A stretch of 7,100 nucleotides of DNA, from assembly GCA_031290295.1 (NCBI GenBank), contig JAITNT010000222.1, positions 1 to 7,100 of the forward strand. Direction: 5' to 3'. Below, piece by piece: positions 1-5,412 of the stretch; the first letter of the stretch is position 1, and the number at the start of each line of letters is the position of its first letter. The notes beneath the pieces were generated by a model, which saw only the letters and a program-made list of their open reading frames with translations, ran no database searches and had not been told where the DNA came from. Source of the DNA: Clostridiales bacterium (GTDB taxonomy: Bacteria; Bacillota; Clostridia; Christensenellales; DUVY01). The position numbers and the translations under genes were made by a program.

Positions 1-852
1 AAGATATTCGTCTATATTCACCGCCATGACCTCGCCGTTGCGTATATACGCCTCCGCTTCTACCCCCTGACGCACGAGAATGCCGGTCTTAATTCCGGCG
101 GCCGTGTAATCCTGCGCATTCTTCCCGGGCAGCGTATGCGTGTTGGCAAGATCCCACGCGCCCCATGTCGCGTCGTTGTTAGAAAGCGCGGGAACGACGC
201 CGGTCTTATTTCCCTTGACCCAATAGAGGTAATATTCCAATTCGTTAAAGTTATCGATACCGTTAACCAGATCCGCGTACGTTACGGGCGAAGCGGCGAT
301 ACCGGCGGGCTTAACCCACGCGGCGTCCGCCGCGCACACCAGACGCCAGTCCTTGCGGATATACGCCACGGAAACCTCTCCGAACGTCTCGGTGAGCGGT
401 ATGCCGTAGATGCCGTTATTGAACCGGTTGTTATCCAGATAGTCCGCCGTAAACGCGGATTTTAATCCGGCGTATGCGTCGTTATTAAAGAAGTCCGAAA
501 GCTCGTAATAGTAGTCTTTTTTAGCGAACTCGGACAGATAAATCCATGCCGCGTCGAAAACCACGTCATAATCGTTCTGACCCGAGGCAATTGACAAATT
601 AAGCTTTTGCTTGTAATCGTTCTGCGTATCGAAGCTGAACGCCAGTTTAATGCCCATATCCTTGCCCGCGCCGTTATTAAACGCATCAAGCACCGCCGAA
701 AAGCCCTTAGGCGTGCCCCCGTCGTCGGTCCACAGATAGAAGCGCACCTCCTCCGGACCGTCGTTTACTCTGCCGTTCGTGCAACCGACCGCCGCAAAGC
801 CGCCTATCGCCGTGATAACCGCCGTAACAAGCGCCGTTATTCTCTTTCTCAT
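1..852 (-). CDS. Extracellular solute-binding lipoprotein of a sugar ABC importer (partial, C-terminus beyond window)
   Basis: This is the N-terminal 284 residues of a family 1-type substrate-binding protein, which should capture an oligosaccharide outside the membrane and deliver it to the two permeases encoded just upstream. The start ATG is preceded by GGAGG (861-865) at 8 bases. Residues 1-23 form a lipoprotein signal peptide: basic MRKR, a hydrophobic stretch, then AVGC with Cys24 as the likely lipidation site. The -3 residue is Ala rather than the usual Leu, so the lipobox is slightly off consensus. The mature part begins with a strand FYLWTDDGG (38-46) and continues with features common in such proteins: an N-terminal helix, a DYDVVFD strand (94-100) and the hinge-like NGIYGIPLTE (146-155). 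It is rich in Asn, Asp and Tyr, as in sugar-binding proteins. The reading frame is open to the window edge. Function follows from the neighbours; the exact ligand is inferred. Confidence 0.9.
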   Translation of the reverse strand, partial: MRKRITALVTAVITAIGGFAAVGCTNGRVNDGPEEVRFYLWTDDGGTPKGFSAVLDAFNNGAGKDMGIKLAFSFDTQNDYKQKLNLSIASGQNDYDVVFDAAWIYLSEFAKKDYYYELSDFFNNDAYAGLKSAFTADYLDNNRFNNGIYGIPLTETFGEVSVAYIRKDWRLVCAADAAWVKPAGIAASPVTYADLVNGIDNFNELEYYLYWVKGNKTGVVPALSNNDATWGAWDLANTHTLPGKNAQDYTAAGIKTGILVRQGVEAEAYIRNGEVMAVNIDEYL

Positions 853-860
853 GTTTTTTA

Positions 861-865
861 CCTCC
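861..865 (-). promoter_or_regulatory. Ribosome binding site of the binding-protein gene
   Basis: GGAGG lies 8 bases before the ATG at 852. It fixes the start of the lipoprotein and is a perfect Shine-Dalgarno core, fitting a gene product needed in excess over the permeases. Confidence 0.8.
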
Positions 866-886
866 CGTTTTTTGTTCGTTTATTTT

Positions 887-908
887 ATGCCGCGCGTATA
901 TGCGGCAT
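887..908 (-). other. Intercistronic hairpin between permease and binding-protein genes
   Basis: A perfect 7-base inverted repeat, ATGCCGC and GCGGCAT, is separated by 8 bases. It sits in the 59-base gap between the YtcP-type permease stop and the binding-protein start. On the transcribed (minus) strand the stem is followed by AAAATAAA rather than a U-run, so it does not look like a terminator of this operon. On the plus strand it is followed by five T. A hairpin here could protect the downstream binding-protein mRNA or damp readthrough and so set a higher ratio of binding protein to permease. The structure is seen; the role is inferred. Confidence 0.55.
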
Positions 909-911
909 TTT

Positions 912-1826
912 TCAGCCCTTTACTCCGCCTACCCGCAAGCCCGCAACAAAGTACCTTTGTAAAAACGGATAGAGCAGTATTATCGGTCCTATCGTCGCAA
1001 TAGCCGTGGCGAGTCTCAAGGTGTTGGCGGGTACGGACACTACACCGGCGGGCAGGCCGCTCTGTCCGGCGTTGCTCGCCGCCGATACGTTATTGACCAT
1101 TCGCACAATCAGATATTGCAGGGTATAGTACTTCTCGTTATCCATATACAGCATGCTCGTCATCCACTCGTTCCAAAACGAAAGCGCGGTGAACAAGCCG
1201 ATAGTAGCCAACGCGGGCAAGGACAACGGGATTACTATTCTGAACGCCGTCACAAATTCGCTTGCGCCGTCCAAACGCGCGCTCTCTATGAGCGATTCGG
1301 GTATATCGTTGAAGAAATTACGCAGCAGGAACATATTCCATACGTTAAACGCCGCAGGAATAATGTAGACAAGCAGATTATTCTTCAATTGCAGATAGTT
1401 TGTAATCAATATGTAGTACGGTATAAGCCCGCCCGAAAAAAGCATGGTCAGATAGTAAAGGAAGTTAAAGAAATTCCTGTATTTTAACGCCTTCCCCGAA
1501 AGAGCGTAAGCCGCCATGGCAGTTATTATTACGCTTACTACGGTGCCGACTACCGTTATGCCTATCGTCAAGCCGTAGGCGAATATTATCTCGTTTGACC
1601 CGAAAAGCGTTTTCCACGCGTCCGCGGAAAATTTTGACGGTATCAGCTTGTAGCCCTCGCGCGTCAGCGTTACCTCGTCGGCAAAGCTGCTTATGAACAC
1701 CTGCAGGAACGGGTATAGGCATAACACCGCAAAGACCGTCGCAAAGGCATAAAAAACCGCGAGCAGTATCCTGTCGGATACGTTCCTCTTGGTCTTCATA
1801 ACCTTTAACGTTTTTGTCCTTTCCAT
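912..1826 (-). CDS. ytcP: Carbohydrate ABC transporter permease, YtcP/LplC type (CUT1 family)
   Basis: This is an inner-membrane subunit of a sugar importer, 304 residues, the usual length for the MalG-like half of CUT1 systems. The first membrane helix spans about residues 20-46, ending in the LYPFLQVFISSFAD segment typical of this branch. Further helices lie near 83-108, 121-143, 150-170, 199-218 and 272-289. The cytoplasmic EAA loop, which contacts the ATPase, is at 181-204: ESARLDGAS, then IPLSLP. The C-terminus (PFLQRYFVAGLRVGGVKG, 287-304) is a hallmark of the YtcP group. The ATG has AGGAG 5 bases upstream. That Shine-Dalgarno overlaps the TAG stop of the preceding permease, and only 8 bases separate the genes, so translation is probably coupled. 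A later Met10 is possible but lacks a better site. It pairs with the LplB-type permease upstream to form the heterodimeric pore. Confidence 0.93.
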   Translation of the reverse strand: MERTKTLKVMKTKRNVSDRILLAVFYAFATVFAVLCLYPFLQVFISSFADEVTLTREGYKLIPSKFSADAWKTLFGSNEIIFAYGLTIGITVVGTVVSVIITAMAAYALSGKALKYRNFFNFLYYLTMLFSGGLIPYYILITNYLQLKNNLLVYIIPAAFNVWNMFLLRNFFNDIPESLIESARLDGASEFVTAFRIVIPLSLPALATIGLFTALSFWNEWMTSMLYMDNEKYYTLQYLIVRMVNNVSAASNAGQSGLPAGVVSVPANTLRLATAIATIGPIILLYPFLQRYFVAGLRVGGVKG

Positions 1827-1834
1827 AGTTACTC

Positions 1835-2788
1835 CTAAAACATCGCGGATTCGGGCGCGTAGCGTTTGGCGAGCTTGTTGGCGAAGATTACCAGCACGAA
1901 GCCCATTACGGACTGATACAGACCGACAGCCGCGGCTCTCCCGTAGTTGGTGAAGCTCCTCAACGCTCTGAACACATAGGTGTCGATTACGTCCGTCGTC
2001 GGATACAGCATCGAGTTGTCGCCTACGAACGGGTATATCATGCCGAAATCGCCTCTGAATATTCCGCCTATTGCCATTATAGTCATAAGCACGACCATGT
2101 TCTTGATAAGCGGCAGGGTAATTTTGAATATGCAGCGCAGCTTGTTCGCGCCGTCGATTTTAGCCGCCTCGTAAATCTCCTTGTCTATGCTGAGTATCGC
2201 CGCCATATAAATTATCGCGCCCCAGCCGGAGCCCTTCCACGCCCTTATTATGACGAACACGCCCACCCAAACGTCGGGGTTAGAATAGAAGGATACAGAC
2301 TCGCCGCCTACCGCGGTGATAACGGCGTTGACTATTCCGCGGCTCTCGAAGAATGCTACCGAAAAAAGCGCTATCGTCGCCCACGAAACAAAATTCGGCA
2401 GGGTCATGAGCGTTTGCGTAGTGCGCGTGAACATCTTGCTTTTTAGCTCGCTCATTATAACGGCGATTACTATGGACATAACGGTGCCGGTAATGATGAA
2501 CAGCGCGTTAAGGTACAGCGTGTTAAGTGTAACCTGCAACCACTCGCTGCCCTCGAAGAAGAATTTGAAGTTTTCGATCCCTATCCACGGACTGCCGAAG
2601 AAGCCCGCGACCGGATCGTAGTTTTGAAAGGATATCACTATGCCTATCATAGGAATGTAGGCGAATACGGTCATGAAAATAATCGAGGGCAACAACAAAA
2701 CATAACGTCCTCTGTTCTTCACAAAGTCGTTTTTTTTCAGCTTAGAAATAAAGCTTTTCTTATTAAATCCAGCCGTTGTCTTTGTCAA
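1835..2788 (-). CDS. lplB: Carbohydrate ABC transporter permease, LplB type (CUT1 family)
   Basis: This is the MalF-like partner permease, 317 residues. The N-terminal cytoplasmic stretch (1-28) is basic. The first helix (29-54) ends in the family pattern IGIVISFQNYDP, followed by a WIGIENFKFFF segment (68-78) that is typical of LplB proteins. More helices lie near 92-113, 130-147, 172-186 (with RAWKGSGWGAIIYMAAI after it), 229-244 and 287-305. The EAA loop is at 207-226 (EAAKIDGAN, then ITLP). The chosen start is TTG at 2788. No ATG or GTG precedes it in frame after the GH130 stop, the next Met is residue 39 inside the first helix, and GGAGG lies 11 bases upstream and continues into a G-run that shortens the effective spacing. 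The gene follows the GH130 gene after 36 bases and precedes the YtcP-type gene by 8. No nucleotide-binding subunit is encoded in this operon within the window. Confidence 0.93.
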   Translation of the reverse strand: MTKTTAGFNKKSFISKLKKNDFVKNRGRYVLLLPSIIFMTVFAYIPMIGIVISFQNYDPVAGFFGSPWIGIENFKFFFEGSEWLQVTLNTLYLNALFIITGTVMSIVIAVIMSELKSKMFTRTTQTLMTLPNFVSWATIALFSVAFFESRGIVNAVITAVGGESVSFYSNPDVWVGVFVIIRAWKGSGWGAIIYMAAILSIDKEIYEAAKIDGANKLRCIFKITLPLIKNMVVLMTIMAIGGIFRGDFGMIYPFVGDNSMLYPTTDVIDTYVFRALRSFTNYGRAAAVGLYQSVMGFVLVIFANKLAKRYAPESAMF

Positions 2789-2799
2789 ACCGTTAACCC

Positions 2800-2804
2800 C
2801 CTCC
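2800..2804 (-). promoter_or_regulatory. Ribosome binding site that decides the TTG start of the LplB-type permease
   Basis: GGAGG followed directly by GGG lies 11 bases before TTG (2788). It is the only Shine-Dalgarno-like run in the 36-base gap and supports the rare TTG start, since no ATG or GTG is in frame nearby. Confidence 0.65.
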
Positions 2805-2824
2805 CGTTTTGTCTTTGCACAAGC

Positions 2825-3862
2825 TCACCGCATAGCGTCGAATATATCGTTTAGCCCGACGTCCGCGCGGCACACCTTGTCGTCCGCCGCTCCGTAATAA
2901 ATTTTTAAGGTGTCGCCGCTTCGTACGCACCCGCAGGCAAATACGACGTTCCCGAAGAAGCCGTCCGTTTCATAAGGCAGCTCGGGCTCTAAAAACGGCT
3001 TGTCCGTGCGCCCCGTCACTATCCACGGCCGCTCCGCGTCCAACAGAAACGCGCCCAAGCAATACCGGTTATTTATATCCGCGCCGTGATACAGCACAAG
3101 CCAACCCTTATCCGTCTTAATCGGTACCGAGCTGGAGCCGATACGCACGCCGTCCCATCTCCCGCGACGCACCCCCATAAGATGCCGGTGATTACCCCAG
3201 CACGCAAGGTCGGGGGATTCGGCAAGCCATATTTCAGGAGGTGAAAACTCCGAGCCCGACGGACGGTGCAAAATATAGTACCTTCCCCCGATTTTTTCGG
3301 GGAATATCGCCGCGTCCTTGTTATCCGGGCACAAGATGACGCCGCGGCTTTCAAAATCTATAAAGTTATCGGTAACGCGCAGAACCGCGCAAATTCCTTT
3401 CGACGAAACCGCCGAATAGGTTATGTAATACTTGTTTTCAATTTTTGTTATGCGGGGATCCTCTATCCCGTATTCCTCGTACTCCGTCTCGGGAAAAATT
3501 CCCCCGCCGGTAAGCTCGAACCGCGCGCCGTCAAGGCTTCTTGCCACGGCGAGCCGCGATAAGGAGGTTAACAGCTTTTTGCCGCCCCTCTGCGTAATGA
3601 CTCTGGAATCGGAAAAATCCCAGTCCTTGTCGCTTTTTTGAAATTCCGAAATCTTGATTTCACCGTCCGAAGCTATCGGAACGCCGACGGTCTTATCGTT
3701 CGGCTTGACGCGCTCGGCGACCCTTAACAACAGCAAGACCCCGCCGTTAAACTCGGTTACTCCGGGATTGAACGCGCCTATCACCTCCAGGCTCTCGTTG
3801 CGACCCGTAATATCATCCGCCCGTATCAACGGATTTCCGACAATACGCTTAACCACCGTCAT
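2825..3862 (-). CDS. GH130 family beta-mannoside phosphorylase or beta-mannosidase, cytoplasmic
   Basis: This enzyme of glycoside hydrolase family 130 acts on beta-linked mannosides. Family members are either phosphorylases releasing alpha-mannose-1-phosphate or, in some subgroups, hydrolases. At 345 residues it matches the compact five-bladed propeller enzymes. Visible family motifs are NPGV..FNGG (32-41), YGIEDPR (131-137) with Asp135 as the expected catalytic acid, DAAIFPEK (183-190), HRP (199-201), IKTDKGWLVLYHG (248-260), GAFLLD (270-275) and YYGAAD (322-327). The basic residues Arg200, Lys249 and His259 could form a phosphate site, which favours a phosphorylase; this is inference. There is no signal peptide, so it acts on imported sugar. 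It is first in the operon, ahead of two sugar permeases and their binding protein. The ATG at 3862 has only a weak upstream AGGG. GTG at 3856 (codon 3) is better spaced from GGGGGA and is a possible alternative start. Linkage and aglycone specificity cannot be read from the sequence. Confidence 0.93.
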   Translation of the reverse strand: MTVVKRIVGNPLIRADDITGRNESLEVIGAFNPGVTEFNGGVLLLLRVAERVKPNDKTVGVPIASDGEIKISEFQKSDKDWDFSDSRVITQRGGKKLLTSLSRLAVARSLDGARFELTGGGIFPETEYEEYGIEDPRITKIENKYYITYSAVSSKGICAVLRVTDNFIDFESRGVILCPDNKDAAIFPEKIGGRYYILHRPSGSEFSPPEIWLAESPDLACWGNHRHLMGVRRGRWDGVRIGSSSVPIKTDKGWLVLYHGADINNRYCLGAFLLDAERPWIVTGRTDKPFLEPELPYETDGFFGNVVFACGCVRSGDTLKIYYGAADDKVCRADVGLNDIFDAMR

Positions 3863-3941
3863 TCCCCCATAACCCTGACGCTTGCGACCCCCGTCAAAGC
3901 TTCAGACTGCTTGTATAATTTATAACCCGACTTTAGAATAA

Positions 3942-3970
3942 CATATAAAAACCGCGAATGGAATAGACAA
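3942..3970 (-). promoter_or_regulatory. Possible sigma-70/A promoter of the GH130-permease-binding protein operon
   Basis: TTGTCT (3965-3970) and TATATG (3942-3947) are separated by exactly 17 bases and lie about 80 bases before the GH130 start. Each hexamer matches its consensus at 4 of 6 positions, so the call rests mainly on spacing, position and the AT-rich setting. A TATAAA just downstream is an alternative -10 without a clear -35. Confidence 0.35.
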
Positions 3971-3994
3971 AACTGCTTTATGTATGTCCATTCC
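3960..3994. promoter_or_regulatory. Imperfect inverted repeat, candidate operator overlapping the -35 box
   Basis: On the minus strand GGAATGGACA (3985-3994) is mirrored by TGTCTATTCC (3960-3969), 9 of 10 positions complementary, with a 15-base spacer. The second arm covers most of the candidate -35 hexamer. A regulator bound here could repress or, if it contacts the polymerase, activate. A second shorter repeat, GTATGT (4003-4008) and ACATAC (3982-3987), again has a 15-base spacer and interleaves with the first. The repeats are seen; a regulator binding them is inferred. Confidence 0.4.
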
Positions 3995-4064
3995 TGCTGA
4001 AAACATACCGAAAAAGCGTCATATTCGGGGCATATACGCGAACGGATTCTAAGCCCTTTACATG

Positions 4065-4095
4065 AAAATAAACGCCGTCGACAGCTTCTGCGGCG
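4065..4095 (-). terminator. Possible rho-independent terminator of the Opp operon
   Basis: On the minus strand CGCCG (4091-4095) pairs with CGGCG (4073-4077), with a small inner CAG/CTG stem, and is followed by TTTATTTT (4065-4072). It lies about 40 bases after the stop of the small membrane protein, which is the expected place. The stem is short and bulged, so it may be weak. Confidence 0.35.
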
Positions 4096-4137
4096 GGCTA
4101 AAATATATACGAAACGAAAGCTTTGGCGGCGCAAAAA

Positions 4138-4389
4138 TTACTTTAACCAAAGATACAAACCGAGCGCCGCCAGAGTAAGCGCGGCTATAAAGAATAAAAA
4201 AGGCATTATCGTAGCGGAAAATGACGCCTTGACGGCGGCGCGTCTTTCTTTTTTGTTCAAACGCGGCGCGGATGACGCAGGTTCATCCTTGCCCGCGTCG
4301 TACCAGCGAAAGCCCTCTACGTTCATATTGCAGAACGTTTCGCCCGTATCGACGGGCTTGCTCTTATCCTTGTCCGGTCTTTTGTTCAC
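4138..4389 (-). CDS. Small single-pass membrane protein of unknown function, last gene of the Opp operon
   Basis: This 83-residue protein is not one I recognise. Residues 1-57 are hydrophilic and carry NMNVEGFRWYD (21-31), then an Asp/Glu/Pro/Ser stretch and a basic segment (RLNKKERR, 43-50). Residues 59-81 form one hydrophobic helix, and the chain ends WLK. The basic segment before the helix suggests a cytoplasmic N-terminus with the helix as a C-terminal anchor. The start chosen is GTG at 4389. It overlaps the oppF stop as GTGA, the usual signature of translational coupling. A longer frame from GTG at 4440 is open, but it would overlap 55 bases of the oppF coding end and gives an uncharacteristic leader. 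There is no hydrolase or transporter motif. Its position suggests an accessory role with the importer, for example tethering or tuning the ATPase pair, but this is only inferred from context. Confidence 0.65.
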   Translation of the reverse strand: MNKRPDKDKSKPVDTGETFCNMNVEGFRWYDAGKDEPASSAPRLNKKERRAAVKASFSATIMPFLFFIAALTLAALGLYLWLK

Positions 4390-5411
4390 GGACGGCACCC
4401 CGTGTAGAGGTGGCAGGCGACATGGTGACCCGGCTCGCACTCAGAAAATTTCGGCGCGACATCCTTGCAAATATCCGTGCAGTGCGGGCAGCGCGTATGG
4501 AATTTACAGCCGCTCGGCGGGTTAACGGGGCTTGGGATATCGCCGGCAAGTATTATGCGCTTCATCTTCGTCTTAGGGTCGGGTATCGGGACGGCGGAGA
4601 ACAGCGCCTGCGTATACGGGTGCATTGGGTTGCCGAAAATGCCGGATTTGTCGCCGCTTTCTACTAAGCTGCCAAGATACATGACGCCTATGGTGTCGGA
4701 AATGTGTTCGACGACGGACAGGTCGTGTGAAATAAACAAATAGGTTAAATTCAAATCCCTTTGCAAATCCTTCAGAAGATTGATAATCTGCGCCTGAATG
4801 GACACGTCGAGCGCGCTTACCGGCTCGTCGCAAACCACGAACCGCGGTTGAACCGCGAGCGCGCGGGCGATACAGATACGCTGTCTTTGTCCGCCCGAAA
4901 ACTCGAAAGGATATCGGGAGTAATAGTGCGACGGCAGTCCGCATTTCTTCATAACGCCGATAACATAGTCCTTAATTTCGTTCTTGGGAACAATTTTATG
5001 AATCCTTACGCCCTCCGCGATTATTTCGCTGATAGGCAGGCGCGGCGACAAGCTGGAATACGGGTCCTGAAAAATAATCTGCATATCCTTGCGTATATCG
5101 CGCAGGCGGGCGCGTTTTTCACGGGATATATTACGTCCGTCAAAATAAATTTCCCCGTCCGTAACGTCGTACAGGCGCAGTACGGTACGACCCATGGTAG
5201 TTTTTCCGCAGCCGCTTTCGCCTACTATACCCATGGTTTTTCCGCGACCTACAGTAAGAGAAACGTCGTCCACCGCTTTCAGAAACGCCAGCGGCTTCCC
5301 GAAAAAGCTCGCCTGCACGGTGAAATACTTCTTGAGATTTCTGACCTCCAGAATGTTTTCGGGATCGGGTTTATAATCCGTTATCACGGAGGATTCGCGC
5401 ACGTCTTTCAT
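4386..5411 (-). CDS. oppF: Oligopeptide-type ABC importer ATP-binding protein OppF
   Basis: This is one of the two cytoplasmic ATPases that power an Opp/Dpp importer. Its 341 residues are close to the family norm. In order: Walker [10 protein letters not shown] (64-72), Q-loop Gln115 in IIFQDP, signature FSGGQRQR (171-178), Walker B VVCDEP (192-197) with catalytic Glu196, D-loop SALD (199-202), and switch His229 in SHD. The C-terminal oligopeptide-transporter domain includes HPYTQAL (264-270) and the Cys-rich end [11 protein letters not shown] (301-311), then Cys315, Cys325 and Cys333. Similar cysteines carry an iron-sulfur cluster in some Dpp/Opp ATPases. The start is ATG at 5411, not the upstream in-frame ATG at 5450: GGAGG (5418-5422) lies 6 bases before it, and the upstream option would overlap oppD by 38 bases. 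The oppD stop ends one base before this ATG. All motifs are intact, so it should be active as a heterodimer with OppD. Confidence 0.95.
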   Translation of the reverse strand: MKDVRESSVITDYKPDPENILEVRNLKKYFTVQASFFGKPLAFLKAVDDVSLTVGRGKTMGIVGESGCGKTTMGRTVLRLYDVTDGEIYFDGRNISREKRARLRDIRKDMQIIFQDPYSSLSPRLPISEIIAEGVRIHKIVPKNEIKDYVIGVMKKCGLPSHYYSRYPFEFSGGQRQRICIARALAVQPRFVVCDEPVSALDVSIQAQIINLLKDLQRDLNLTYLFISHDLSVVEHISDTIGVMYLGSLVESGDKSGIFGNPMHPYTQALFSAVPIPDPKTKMKRIILAGDIPSPVNPPSGCKFHTRCPHCTDICKDVAPKFSECEPGHHVACHLYTGCRP

Positions 5412-5412
5412 T

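Larger units (their letters stand above)
3863..4137. other. Intergenic control region between the Opp operon and the mannoside operon
   Basis: These 275 bases hold no gene I can support. They are more AT-rich than the flanking genes. Reading on the minus strand, a stem-loop with a T-rich tail comes first (possible Opp terminator), then an inverted repeat, a possible promoter, and a leader of about 75-80 bases before the GH130 start. The leader contains a short TGACG...CGTCA stem (3876-3896) close to the start codon. A 91-codon TTG-initiated frame crosses the region but looks fortuitous. Confidence 0.6.

Noticed and set aside
887..912. Plus-strand rho-independent terminator (stem followed by five T)
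   Set aside because: No plus-strand gene ends near here, so it more likely acts as a hairpin in the minus-strand operon message.
2789..2827. The GH130 and LplB-type genes are in the same frame with a single TGA between them, so readthrough would make a fusion
   Set aside because: TGA ends other genes in the window (oppF, the YtcP-type permease), so it is a normal stop. The downstream gene has its own ribosome binding site, and an open run of 12 codons is not unusual.
3859..4134. A 91-codon minus-strand frame ending in an ATGA overlap with the GH130 start
   Set aside because: It starts with TTG without a ribosome binding site and its composition is atypical (many Arg, Cys, Phe and Tyr with no recognisable domain). 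It spans the possible terminator, inverted repeat and promoter. The overlap with the GH130 start is probably chance.
4390..4440. Upstream extension of the small membrane protein to GTG at 4440
   Set aside because: It would overlap 55 bases of the oppF coding end. The GTGA overlap at 4386-4389 is the more typical arrangement.
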